A stretch of DNA of 21,150 nucleotides. Origin: Clostridia bacterium (GTDB lineage: Bacteria > Bacillota > Clostridia > Christensenellales > Aristaeellaceae). The position numbers and the translations under genes are program-made. Positions 14,426 through 21,150 of the stretch are shown in pieces. The stretch's first letter is position 1. Each line of letters opens with the position of its first letter. The stretch spans positions 1 to 21,150 of the forward strand of contig CAAEUQ010000013.1 in NCBI GenBank assembly GCA_900759005.1, given 5' to 3'. The notes beneath the pieces are model-generated. The model was given only the letters and a program-made list of their open reading frames with translations, was not told where the DNA came from and did no database searches.

Positions 14426-15124
14426 TCAGTCCTCCGAAATCAGTTCGCGCCGCATTCTCCGCGCGAGCGGCAGCGGCGTTCCGTGAACCAATACCGTGTC
14501 CGCGCCGGTATCCCATTCCTGAATGTGCGCGCGATTGACCAGATATTTGCGGTGAATCTGAACGAAACCGTCCGCCGCAAGCGTTTCCTTCAAACCGGAA
14601 AGCGCCGCCGCATAGGTAAAATCGCCGCGCGAGGTGTGCGCAATTACATTCCGACCCTGCGATTCAAAGTAATAAACGTCCCGCACCGGCATCCGAATCA
14701 GCCGAGAACCGATCTGAATGTCCAGCATCTGCGGCGCATCCGCCTGAATATCGCGGTAAACAGAGATCAGGCATTGCTTCAAAGCATTCAAATCCACCGG
14801 CTTCAGCAGCAAATCATACGCATGAACGTTCAGACAGTCCAGCGCGTAGTGCGGATAAGCGGAAACAAAAATAAAACGATCGCGCACGTTTTCGCGCCGC
14901 AGCGCCCGGCAAACGTCCACACCGGTCTTTTCTTCCTCCAGCTGAATATCGAAAAAATAAACCGTTAAAGGCGGATTGCCCGCCGCATATGCCGCAACCT
15001 CATCAAAACAGGTCGCTTCCAGCGCGATTTCCGCCGGAATGTGCGCGTCGCCGCAAATATTTTCGATCGCCTGACGCATCTGCGCGTTGTGCGCGCGGGA
15101 ATCATCCAGTAAAACAATCCGCAT
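14426..15124 (-). CDS. LytTR-family response regulator, AgrA-like
   Basis: A 232-residue DNA-binding response regulator. The receiver domain (1-120) has the acidic pair DD at 7-8, phosphoacceptor D59 (YFFDIQL), the S/T-equivalent in FIFVSAY (83-89) and the conserved Lys in LLLKPVD (K108). The LytTR DNA-binding domain follows (about 130-230), with VRDVYYFESQGRNVIAHT and the family's FVQIHRKYLVNRAHI segment. The ATG at 15122-15124 is preceded by GGAGGGG; an in-frame ATG 16 codons earlier overlaps the promoter and is rejected. It is the first gene of the operon and is partnered with the downstream GHKL kinase. Confidence 0.93.
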   Translation of the reverse strand: MRIVLLDDSRAHNAQMRQAIENICGDAHIPAEIALEATCFDEVAAYAAGNPPLTVYFFDIQLEEEKTGVDVCRALRRENVRDRFIFVSAYPHYALDCLNVHAYDLLLKPVDLNALKQCLISVYRDIQADAPQMLDIQIGSRLIRMPVRDVYYFESQGRNVIAHTSRGDFTYAAALSGLKETLAADGFVQIHRKYLVNRAHIQEWDTGADTVLVHGTPLPLARRMRRELISED

Positions 15125-15143
15125 AGTTTCCCCCCTCCGCTTC

Positions 15144-15172
15144 ATTGTAGCCCGAAACAGCGCCCGATTCAA
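15144..15172 (-). promoter_or_regulatory. Promoter of the kinase/WG-repeat operon
   Basis: On the minus strand TTGAAT (15167-15172) and TACAAT (15144-15149) with a 17-bp spacer. Transcription would start near 15137, giving a very short leader that still contains the ribosome site. Confidence 0.75.
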
Positions 15173-15196
15173 GTTTTTTTGAAAATTTTGTCATGA

Positions 15197-15226
15197 ACGG
15201 TTCATTCCGCGTCACGAGCGGTTTGC
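15197..15226. promoter_or_regulatory. Candidate LytTR direct-repeat operator
   Basis: Two 9-bp direct repeats, ACGGTTCAT (15197-15205) and GCGGTTTGC (15218-15226), start 21 bp apart. This is the repeat length and 12-bp gap typical of AgrA/LytTR sites. The first matches the LytTR consensus well, the second only in its core GTT. They lie about 60-90 bp upstream of the regulator operon's start of transcription, suggesting autoregulation, and just in front of the plus-strand promoter. Confidence 0.35.
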
Positions 15227-15231
15227 CGTAT

Positions 15232-15260
15232 TTGAAATGAAATGTTAAAATTGATATGTG
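15232..15260 (+). promoter_or_regulatory. Possible weak promoter for the 15278 gene
   Basis: TTGAAA (15232-15237), 17-bp spacer and a poor -10 TATGTG (15255-15260) with an extended TG motif in front. The match is weak; a start of transcription here would give a very short leader. Confidence 0.3.
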
Positions 15261-15277
15261 TTCACGGGGGTGCGGAT

Positions 15278-16030
15278 ATGAACGAATGGATTGAAAAGGC
15301 GCGCGGCGGAGATGCTTCCGCAATGGACTATCTGATCGACCAATATCGCAAAATCGGCAATAAAAAGGAAGCGGCATACTGGCAGGCGTATCGCGATGCG
15401 GCGGATTCGGCGATAGCATCGATGAACCGGCTTTCGGAAATCGCTGAAACGGCGGAAGCTGCGATGGCGCTCGGTCTGTTCGACGCGGCGGAGGAGGGCT
15501 TTGAAAAGGCGCTTCCGATCTGCCGGGAGCTTCTTAAAATCGAAAACGGCGCGGATTGCCATTTTCCGGATTCCGAACGCGAAAACGTTCAAAAAACTTA
15601 TCGGACGCTCAGCAGGGATTATGCCGCGGTCATCTATTTTCAATATGAAGATCATGCGCGCGTCATCCAAATGCTCGAGGAAGCTGATTGCACCGACGGC
15701 GAATCGCTGACGCTGATCGGCGCGAGCTGTTATCGCCTTCGCCGCATGAGCGACGCGTTCCGCGCGTTGAACGCAGCGTATGCCGAACGTGAATACCTCT
15801 CCCCCGATTCCGCCGATTGGCGGCAAACCGCGTTTGCCGAAGGAATGCGCTTTCTCTCCCTCCTTTATCGCGATGGCGCCGCGACGGACGGCAAAAAACA
15901 TCTGGAAAAGGCGATCGAAGTGCTGAAAAATGCGCTGCGCACTCTAACCGACGAGGATGCAATCCATACGATTCTCAGTGAACTGAACCGCTATTGCAAA
16001 GAGCGTTCCGGCAGTTATCAATATGCTTAA
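15278..16030 (+). CDS. Helical, TPR/Sel1-like cytoplasmic protein of unknown function
   Basis: A 250-residue protein without signal peptide or membrane segment, almost wholly predicted alpha-helical. Helix-turn-helix units with small residues, such as ETAEAAMALGLFDAAEEGFEKALPICRELL and ALRTLTDEDAIHTILSEL, suggest TPR-like repeats, and the start (EKARGGDASAMDYLIDQYRKIGN) resembles a Sel1-like unit. Such repeats usually mediate protein-protein contacts. I do not recognise a specific family. The ATG at 15278 is chosen because of GGGGGTG upstream; an ATG at 15242 lacks a ribosome site. It is transcribed divergently from the two-component operon, from the region with the candidate LytTR repeats. 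The broken small gene follows 14 bases later. Confidence 0.72.
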   Translation: MNEWIEKARGGDASAMDYLIDQYRKIGNKKEAAYWQAYRDAADSAIASMNRLSEIAETAEAAMALGLFDAAEEGFEKALPICRELLKIENGADCHFPDSERENVQKTYRTLSRDYAAVIYFQYEDHARVIQMLEEADCTDGESLTLIGASCYRLRRMSDAFRALNAAYAEREYLSPDSADWRQTAFAEGMRFLSLLYRDGAATDGKKHLEKAIEVLKNALRTLTDEDAIHTILSELNRYCKERSGSYQYA

Positions 16031-16044
16031 AAGGGAAAATACGT

Positions 16045-16251
16045 ATGATATGGATCATTGCGGCTGTAATCATGGGTTGGTTTAACAAGGTTTGCGAGTA
16101 CATCGAGAACGAAGAAGGATTCAAGAGCGGCTTCGTCTGCACAATCACGGGCAGGCACATCTCCACCTCGGATTAAATCTACAAGGACTATTGCGACACC
16201 TACGGCGAGCAGCATAAGTGCCCGTTCCATCCGGAACACCGCGACAACTGA
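16045..16251 (+). pseudogene. Small Cys-containing protein gene interrupted by an in-frame TAA
   Basis: Starting at the ATG at 16045, 43 codons (MIWIIAAVIMGWFNKVCEY ... FVCTITGRHISTSD) end at TAA (16174-16176). The same frame then continues for 24 more sense codons (IYKDYCDTYGEQHKCPFHPE...) to TGA at 16249-16251. The second part completes a Cys pattern (C-T-I-T-G ... Y-x-x-Y-C ... C-P) that looks like one small metal- or disulfide-binding domain, so the TAA probably replaced a Lys, Gln or Glu codon. The N-terminus is hydrophobic and could be a membrane anchor. The ribosome site (AAGGGA) is weak. It may be a genuine truncated 43-residue protein instead. Confidence 0.5.
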
Positions 16252-16289
16252 CATCCCTTCTGCCCCTTCAGCTTTTGCGCGGCGAAGCC

Positions 16290-16318
16290 TTGACAATTCA
16301 CAATCGGCGTGGTACTCT
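16290..16318 (+). promoter_or_regulatory. Promoter of the DUF975 gene
   Basis: Perfect TTGACA -35 (16290-16295), 17-bp spacer and a poor -10 TACTCT (16313-16318). Transcription would start near 16325, about 24 bases before the ATG. Confidence 0.55.
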
Positions 16319-16348
16319 GTATTCAGAAAACGTTAAGAGGTGAATCAA

Positions 16349-17164
16349 ATGTATCGTGCGCGCGATTTTCGGTCGATTGCCCGCAAAGCGCTGAAGGGAT
16401 TTTGGGCGCTTTCCGTCGGCGTGGCGCTGCTGGCAATGCTGCTGGGCAGCACAACCGTCAGCATTGATTTCTCCGTTGGGGAAAAAACTACGAATCCTCC
16501 TGTTTCGGTCGAGAATTCGAGCCTTTTCGAAGGCGAAATGCCGGCAGCTGAACCGGAGAGCAGCAGCTTTTCGATATTCTGGAATTCAGACCTGTGCAAG
16601 ATATTCACCGGCAGAGCGACGCAGCTTCTTGAAAACCGCTTCATTCAATATGCGGCGGTTACGGCGGCAGTGGTGCTGATCGGCTATTCGATCGTGCGGT
16701 TTGTCATCGGCGGCGCAATCGAGCTGGGCGAGAACCGGTATTGCATCGATCTGCTGACCCGCGAGCACGAGCCTGAATTCAAAACGCTGTTCAGCCGTTT
16801 CTCCATTTTCGGAAAAGCGCTGGGATTGCGGATTTTGACGAGTATTTTCACGGTTTTGTGGATGCTGCTTCTCATCGTTCCGGGCATTATCGCGGTGTAT
16901 CGATATGCGCTCGCGCCGTATCTGATGGCGGAAGACCCCGAAATGGGGGCGATGGAAGCGATTGAAAAGTCCAAAGAACTGATGAAGGGCAATAAATGGC
17001 GGCTGTTCTGCCTGCAAATGAGCTTTTTCGGCTGGATTCTGCTGAGCGTGCTCACGCTGGACATCCTTTCGCTGTGGATTCGTCCCTATATGAATGTCGC
17101 CACAGCCGCATTCTATCTGGAAGTCACCGGCAGGGCGGACATGATGCCGAAGCCGGAAGCGTAA
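16349..17164 (+). CDS. DUF975-family membrane protein
   Basis: A 271-residue integral membrane protein. It has the DUF975 N-terminal pattern YRARDFRSIARKALKGFWAL leading into the first helix (about 14-35). A soluble loop of about 60 residues follows, rich in Ser, Pro and Glu. Further helices lie at about 92-120, 158-182 and 220-245. The family's middle motif around PGIIAVYRYALAPYLMAEDP and the following EAIEKSKELMKGNKWRLF are clear. Function of DUF975 is unknown; the proteins are common in Firmicutes. The ATG at 16349 is preceded by AGAGGTGA; a GTG three codons earlier overlaps that ribosome site and is rejected. It is monocistronic: own promoter in front, strong terminator behind. Confidence 0.9.
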   Translation: MYRARDFRSIARKALKGFWALSVGVALLAMLLGSTTVSIDFSVGEKTTNPPVSVENSSLFEGEMPAAEPESSSFSIFWNSDLCKIFTGRATQLLENRFIQYAAVTAAVVLIGYSIVRFVIGGAIELGENRYCIDLLTREHEPEFKTLFSRFSIFGKALGLRILTSIFTVLWMLLLIVPGIIAVYRYALAPYLMAEDPEMGAMEAIEKSKELMKGNKWRLFCLQMSFFGWILLSVLTLDILSLWIRPYMNVATAAFYLEVTGRADMMPKPEA

Positions 17165-17181
17165 ACCGTTTCTCAAAACAC

Positions 17182-17206
17182 AAAGGGCAGCGCGCGCTGC
17201 CCTTTT
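17182..17206 (+). terminator. Terminator after the DUF975 gene
   Basis: AAAGGGCAGCG pairs with CGCTGCCCTTT as a long GC-rich palindrome followed by TTTTGCGTTT. It is symmetrical enough to act in both directions. Confidence 0.88.
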
Positions 17207-17210
17207 GCGT

Positions 17211-17239
17211 TTGCCAATTCGATTGAAATGCGCTATAAT
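17211..17239 (+). promoter_or_regulatory. ftsK promoter
   Basis: TTGCCA (17211-17216), 17-bp spacer and perfect TATAAT (17234-17239). Transcription would start near 17246, which rules out the in-frame ATG at 17228 as the ftsK start. Confidence 0.8.
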
Positions 17240-17272
17240 AATATCATGGGTAAATCGCCTTTGGAGGTTCGT

Positions 17273-20077
17273 ATGCCGGGAAAAAAGAAAATCGAAGAAA
17301 CGTATGAGGAACTTGAGCCGACCAGCCGCGCGCCGCGGGTGATCGCCTGCGCGGGATTTTATCTGATCGCCGCGCTGTTTGCGTATGCCCTGTTCGCCGG
17401 AAGCGGAAGCCCGTTTGCCGGCGTAAAGCACGTGCTTTGCGGATTGGGCGGCGTGCTCGCATTTCTGATTCCCGTGTTTTTGGCGTGGATTGCCACGCTG
17501 ATTCTGTTCTCGCTCCGCGGAAAGCGCGTCTCATGGATTCGCAGCGCGCTGTTTGCATTGATTTTTCCGTGCCTGCATACGATGCTGCACATCTTTTTCG
17601 TGCCGAAAATTCTGGAGCGCTATATGACGTTCCCGACGCACAGCAATCATATCACGCAATCCTTCAAATACGAAGCCGGCGGCGGAGCAATCGGCGCGCT
17701 GCTCGCATGGCCGCTACAGCGCAAACTGGGCACGGCGCTGGCTTTCATTGCAATGCTCTTCGTGCTGGCGCTGCTGTTGCTTGGATCGGGCAAAATAAAG
17801 GCAATCGCCGCAAAATTCCGCCGCCATAAATCGGAGGACGACCTCTTCGACCAGTACGATTTTCCCAATCCGGACGATCGCCGCGTGGAGATCATTAAAC
17901 CCGAAAAGAAACCGCGCGGCAAAAAGAAAGCCGAACCGATCGAAGAGCAGCCCGCCCGCCGCGGAAAGAAAATAGAAACGTTTGAAGAAACGCCTACCCG
18001 ACGCGGAAGAAATGCGGAACCCGCCGATCCCGAATCGCGCCGCAATTTTGATTCCGAGCGCGCGTCTCGCCGCGGTGAAAACCTCGATGAAGGCGTAAAG
18101 CGCCGCAGAAGCGAGGATTACGATGCGCCGAAGCGTTCGCCGCGCAGCGGTCAGCTCTATAACGAGAATATCGAACCCCCGCGCGCCCGCCGCAAAGCCG
18201 TTGATCGCGACGAGCCCTCGTCCGGACGCGCCCGCCGCCGAAGCGCCGAGGAAGAGCCCGCCTATCGCGAAACCAGTCGACGCGTAAGCGAAGAGCCCGC
18301 CTACCGCGAAACCAGTCGCCGCGTAAGCGAAGAGCCCGCCTACCGCACCCCTTCCCGCCGTGTAGGCGACAACACCATCTACGCCGAGCCGCCGCGCCGA
18401 CTGGAAAGTCAAACCGCCCGCCGCGGTTCGGATGCGCCGTCTCGCCGCGCAGTCGAGGAAGAACCCGCCAGCCGCAAGGATGATTTTGATCCGGACGACC
18501 TGTTCGAGGTCAGCGGCGATCTGACCATCGAACCCGAGCACGCGGACGTTCTGGAGGGCGACGCGCCGCCGGAGCTTTCCAAACAGGCAAAAAAGCCGCT
18601 CGGCAAGCTGAAGCGCCCGCCGGTCAAGGCGCCGTCCGACGACGAGGAAAGCTATAACTATCCGCCGATCGACCTGCTGACCGAAGGCAAAAAGGTTCAG
18701 GAAAGCTATCATGACGACGATATGGAAAAGGCACAGCTGCTGGAAACGACGCTGAAACAGTTCGGCATCAGCACCAAGCTCACCGGCATCGCCCACGGCC
18801 CCGCGGTTACGCGCTTCGAAGTCCTGCCCGCCGCGGGCATCAAGGTCAATAAAATCACCCAGCTTGCGGACGATATTGCCATGCGCCTCGCCGCCATGTC
18901 CGTCCGAATCGAAGCGCCGATCCCAGGAAAATCTGCCGTCGGCGTCGAAATTCCGAACAGCAAAATTGAAACAGTGCGCCTGCGCGACGTGCTGGAGTCC
19001 GCCGAAGCCAGAAACAGCGCTTCCAAGCTCGCCGTCGGGCTCGGCAAGGACAATTCGGGCAGGTATATCGTTGCCGATATCGCAAAAATGCCCCACGTGC
19101 TGATCGCCGGTCAGACCGGTTCGGGTAAATCCGTCTGCATCAATTCGATCATTACGTCGATTCTCTTCCGCGCCACGCCCGACGAGGTCAAGCTCATTCT
19201 GATCGACCCGAAGGTCGTCGAGCTGTCGGTCTATAACGGCATCCCGCACCTCGTCTGCCCGGTCGTTACCGATTGCAAAAAGGCGGCGAGCGCGCTGCAA
19301 TGGGCGGTTATGGAAATGGAGCGCCGCTACAAGGTGTTCGCCGAGCACGGCGTGCGCGATATCAAGGGCTATAATAAGGAATTGCCCGAAGGCGAAAAGC
19401 CGATGCCGAAGATGGTGATCATCATCGACGAATTGGCGGATCTGATGATGGTCGCGCAGGGCGACGTCGAGGACAGCATCTGCCGCCTCGCCCAGCTCGC
19501 GCGCGCCGCGGGAATGCACCTCGTGATCGCCACGCAGCGCCCGTCCGTCAACGTCATCACCGGCACGATCAAGGCGAATATCCCGACACGCATTGCGTTC
19601 TCCGTCGCTTCCCAGATCGACTCGCGCACCATGATCGATCATGGCGGCGCGGAAAAGCTGCTCGGCAACGGCGATATGCTGTTCGTCCCGTCCGGAATCA
19701 ACAAACCGATGCGCGTCCAGGGCGCATGGGTGTCGGACGAGGAGGTTCACGCGATCACGACCTATATCAAATCCAATTCCGAAACCGATTACGATCAGGA
19801 TATGATCGAGCGCATGGAAAAGGCGACCATGTCCGATGCGGAGAAGGAGGATTATAACAGCGAATACGACGATCGCCTGCCGGAAGCGGTTGAGATCGTC
19901 GTCGAAGCGGGACAGGCGAGCGTGTCGATGCTCCAGCGGAGAATGCGCGTCGGCTATGCCCGCGCAGGCCGCCTGATCGATGAAATGGAGCAAAGAGGCA
20001 TCGTCTCCGAAGCCGACGGCTCCAAACCCAGAAGCGTCCTGATCACAAGAGAGCAGATGAACGAGCTGTTCGAATAA
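17273..20077 (+). CDS. ftsK: DNA translocase FtsK/SpoIIIE
   Basis: A 934-residue membrane-anchored hexameric motor that pumps chromosomal DNA through the closing septum or into a forespore. The N-terminal membrane domain has about four or five helices (21-42, 58-81, 90-111, 137-150, 154-173). A linker of about 300 residues (180-480) is highly Arg/Glu-rich with three tandem 13-residue repeats (327-365). The motor has Walker A GQTGSGKS (613-620) and Walker B MVIIIDELADLM (714-725), plus the FtsK-typical IATQRPSVNVITG. The C-terminal winged-helix gamma domain, which reads polarity sequences, spans about 866-934 (AGQASVSMLQRRMRVGYARAGRLID). The ATG at 17273 has a GGAGG site 5 bases upstream. Spore-forming ability cannot be judged from this gene alone. 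Confidence 0.97.
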   Translation: MPGKKKIEETYEELEPTSRAPRVIACAGFYLIAALFAYALFAGSGSPFAGVKHVLCGLGGVLAFLIPVFLAWIATLILFSLRGKRVSWIRSALFALIFPCLHTMLHIFFVPKILERYMTFPTHSNHITQSFKYEAGGGAIGALLAWPLQRKLGTALAFIAMLFVLALLLLGSGKIKAIAAKFRRHKSEDDLFDQYDFPNPDDRRVEIIKPEKKPRGKKKAEPIEEQPARRGKKIETFEETPTRRGRNAEPADPESRRNFDSERASRRGENLDEGVKRRRSEDYDAPKRSPRSGQLYNENIEPPRARRKAVDRDEPSSGRARRRSAEEEPAYRETSRRVSEEPAYRETSRRVSEEPAYRTPSRRVGDNTIYAEPPRRLESQTARRGSDAPSRRAVEEEPASRKDDFDPDDLFEVSGDLTIEPEHADVLEGDAPPELSKQAKKPLGKLKRPPVKAPSDDEESYNYPPIDLLTEGKKVQESYHDDDMEKAQLLETTLKQFGISTKLTGIAHGPAVTRFEVLPAAGIKVNKITQLADDIAMRLAAMSVRIEAPIPGKSAVGVEIPNSKIETVRLRDVLESAEARNSASKLAVGLGKDNSGRYIVADIAKMPHVLIAGQTGSGKSVCINSIITSILFRATPDEVKLILIDPKVVELSVYNGIPHLVCPVVTDCKKAASALQWAVMEMERRYKVFAEHGVRDIKGYNKELPEGEKPMPKMVIIIDELADLMMVAQGDVEDSICRLAQLARAAGMHLVIATQRPSVNVITGTIKANIPTRIAFSVASQIDSRTMIDHGGAEKLLGNGDMLFVPSGINKPMRVQGAWVSDEEVHAITTYIKSNSETDYDQDMIERMEKATMSDAEKEDYNSEYDDRLPEAVEIVVEAGQASVSMLQRRMRVGYARAGRLIDEMEQRGIVSEADGSKPRSVLITREQMNELFE
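18251..18367 (+). repeat. Three tandem 39-bp repeats in the FtsK linker
   Basis: Units at 18251-18289, 18290-18328 and 18329-18367 encode EEPAYRETSRRVS, EEPAYRETSRRVS and EEPAYRTPSRRVG. The first two are nearly identical in DNA; the third has diverged in its second half. Recent slippage or unequal exchange within the disordered linker is the likely origin. Confidence 0.92.
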
Positions 20078-20111
20078 AAAGAATGCGCCGGAAGCAAATG
20101 CTTCCGGCGCA
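20078..20111 (-). terminator. Terminator of the 20123-20677 gene, at the ftsK convergent junction
   Basis: Perfect 12-bp stem (TGCGCCGGAAGC with GCTTCCGGCGCA) and a 4-base loop. On the minus strand it is followed by TTCTTTTTATT, a good T-run. On the plus strand there is no T-run, so it ends ftsK less efficiently. Confidence 0.88.
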
Positions 20112-20122
20112 AGGTCTATGGA

Positions 20123-20677
20123 TTACGAAGCCGAATGTTGAATCGAACGATACTCCGGCAATGGACGGCGAAGCGCCGCCACAGTGTTTAAGTAAATGTC
20201 CTCGAACGCGTAACTGTCCTCCAGGGGAATCTGGATGTAGGCTTCGTAAATCGGCTTTCCGATTCCGGAATCGTAAATGCGAAGGTATACGGAGCTTACA
20301 TAGTCGTAGAAATCCAGCCGAACGGTGCGATCCATGGAATCCTTACGGATTCCGTATTCAATCGCAAAGTGCCAGTGCTTGTCATTGCACCATTCGTCCT
20401 TTTCGACCTCCTCGTATTGGAGCGAATCGAACAGCCGCTGGGCAATCGCGAGATTCGAGTTCGGATCGGATACGTCGCCGGGCTCGTTGTCCAGCGGAAC
20501 CGCATCAAAATTCATCCGCTCTCCATCCGGATTGACCACCTCGTAAGCCACTACCATGACGCCCTCCGGCGCATATCCGTCCAGATACGCCTGAAGCGTC
20601 TGCTCTTCCGCGCAGGCGCCAAATGCGAGCGTCAGAGCAAGCGCCAGAAGAATCGCCAGTCTACCACGCAATCGCAT
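20123..20677 (-). CDS. Exported protein of unknown function
   Basis: A 184-residue protein with a clear signal peptide (MRLRGRLAILLALALTLAFG, then ACAEEQ). Cleavage may be by signal peptidase I after ACA. A lipoprotein cut before the Cys is less likely, since FGAC is a poor lipobox. The mature part is acidic, mixed alpha/beta, with Trp/His/Tyr-rich stretches (EWCNDKHWHFAIEYG) and no recognised catalytic motif. I do not know the family. The ATG at 20675-20677 has an AAGGAGGTGAG ribosome site, the strongest in this part of the window, suggesting high expression; an upstream start in the same frame has none. It is convergent with ftsK and divergent from the next gene. No confident promoter was found for it. 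Confidence 0.8.
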   Translation of the reverse strand: MRLRGRLAILLALALTLAFGACAEEQTLQAYLDGYAPEGVMVVAYEVVNPDGERMNFDAVPLDNEPGDVSDPNSNLAIAQRLFDSLQYEEVEKDEWCNDKHWHFAIEYGIRKDSMDRTVRLDFYDYVSSVYLRIYDSGIGKPIYEAYIQIPLEDSYAFEDIYLNTVAALRRPLPEYRSIQHSAS

Positions 20678-20808
20678 GCTTCTCACCTCCTTGCTATACA
20701 ATAAAAAAAACAAATTATTCTAAGCCCACAAGGCAATCACCTACTATTTGTTTCTAACAGTTGGACGGATAATGTTTTATAAAAGTTCCGAACCAAAAAA
20801 ATAAAAAC

Positions 20809-20837
20809 TTGCAAGCAAAATCTGCGCGTGCTACAAT
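20809..20837 (+). promoter_or_regulatory. Promoter of the right-edge exported protein
   Basis: TTGCAA (20809-20814), 17-bp spacer and TACAAT (20832-20837), with an AT-rich stretch upstream. Transcription would start near 20844, 20 bases before the ATG. Confidence 0.72.
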
Positions 20838-20863
20838 GAAAGAAAAACGCGAATGGAAGAATT

Positions 20864-21150
20864 ATGAAAAGAATTGTCCTGATGATCGCAATCCTGATTG
20901 CCGCGCTGTTTGCCGCCGCAATCGCCGAAGATACGCAGCCCGTCGAAACCGAATCGCCAACCGCCGCTCCGGTGGAAACCGCCGCGCCCACGGAAATCCC
21001 TTCTCCCACGGAAGCGCCCGCCGAAACGGAATTACCCGTCGAAACCGAATTACCCGTCGAAACCGAATCGCCGGCGGAATCCCCTTTACCCGATGAAACC
21101 GTCGCCCCTACGGACGCGCCCGCGCCGAAGCGAACCGTCGCGCCCGCAAA
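20864..21150 (+). CDS. Exported Pro/Glu/Thr-rich protein (partial, runs off the right edge)
   Basis: The frame is open from the ATG at 20864 to the end of the window (95 complete codons). It starts with a signal peptide (MKRIVLMIAILIAALFAAA, then IAED, cleavage probably after AIA). After that it is low-complexity, dominated by Pro, Glu, Thr, Ala and Val, with the recurring unit P-V-E-T-E-[LS]-P and similar. This looks like a disordered stalk or wall-spanning linker that would carry a domain lying beyond the window. The ribosome site (GGAAGA) is modest, but the promoter at 20809-20837 fits. The opposite strand also reads open here, a by-product of the repeats. Confidence 0.75.
   Translation, partial: MKRIVLMIAILIAALFAAAIAEDTQPVETESPTAAPVETAAPTEIPSPTEAPAETELPVETELPVETESPAESPLPDETVAPTDAPAPKRTVAPA
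21029..21064 (+). repeat. 18-bp tandem repeat in the Pro/Glu/Thr-rich region
   Basis: Two exact copies of GAATTACCCGTCGAAACC (21029-21046, 21047-21064), each encoding ELPVET, with degenerate copies around them. Confidence 0.85.

Noticed and set aside
16252..16289. Possible terminator after the broken small gene
   Set aside because: Only a 4-bp stem (GCTT/AAGC) could be formed and no T-run follows.
18251..18367. CRISPR-like direct repeats
   Set aside because: The units abut with no spacers, are in frame and encode a repeated peptide within FtsK.
17714..19993. A 759-codon open frame on the minus strand opposite ftsK
   Set aside because: It mirrors the codon bias of ftsK, gives a His/Asp/Arg-rich composition with no family resemblance, and has no ribosome site or promoter.
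20678..20808. Promoter for the exported protein at 20123-20677
   Set aside because: Several AT-rich -10-like hexamers exist, but none has a credible -35 at 16-18 bp.

Overview
The window looks like the replication-origin region of a Gram-positive, low-GC-lineage (Clostridia-type) bacterium with moderate GC content (roughly 55% by eye). The grounds are strong AGGAGG ribosome sites, TTG/GTG starts, sigma-A promoters with 17-bp spacers, a dnaA-dnaN pair with a two-part cluster of DnaA boxes, Firmicutes-type parS palindromes, and Clostridia-associated families (DUF975, a DUF5711-like protein, WG repeats, a GHKL/LytTR two-component pair). TGA, TAA and ordinary Trp codons are all used normally, so the standard bacterial code applies.

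Layout. Bases 1-9468 are all on the minus strand. In transcription order they are: a metallophosphoesterase, a radical SAM protein, a WalJ-type metallo-beta-lactamase-fold protein, a polytopic membrane protein, dnaA, dnaN, a UvrA-like ABC ATPase lacking the UvrB-binding insert, and the first codons of a tiny peptide with its own strong promoter and a ribosome-site-sequestering leader. DnaA boxes lie both upstream of dnaA (5322-5494) and between dnaA and dnaN (3871-3969). The second cluster is followed by a candidate DnaA-trio and an AT-rich run, so oriC appears bipartite as in Bacillus. Four identical perfect parS sites lie 3-4 kb away (8382-8565). The usual neighbours rpmH, rnpA, recF and gyrBA are absent next to dnaA.

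From 9573 to 9622 two opposed promoters share one -10 element. The plus-strand one drives a DUF5711-like beta-propeller gene and a cvpA gene, ending at a bidirectional terminator (11560-11596). Converging on it is a minus-strand operon: LytTR response regulator, GHKL sensor kinase, secreted WG-repeat protein, and a secreted PPC-like protein whose signal peptide is broken by an in-frame TGA. No AgrB/AgrD-like peptide signal genes are seen with the pair.

From 15232 onward the plus strand carries an unknown helical protein, a small gene broken by an in-frame TAA, a DUF975 membrane protein and ftsK/spoIIIE. A convergent secreted protein (20123-20677) follows. The window ends in a divergently transcribed exported Pro/Glu/Thr-rich protein that runs off the edge.

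The main theme is chromosome replication and segregation: oriC, DnaA, DnaN, parS and FtsK. I see no clear new defence or biosynthetic system. The most interesting signals are regulatory or structural: the oriC architecture, the parS array with one site inside a gene start, the shared-minus-10 divergent promoter, the toxin-like leader at the left edge, the kinase/WG-repeat operon, and two separate nonsense-interrupted small genes.
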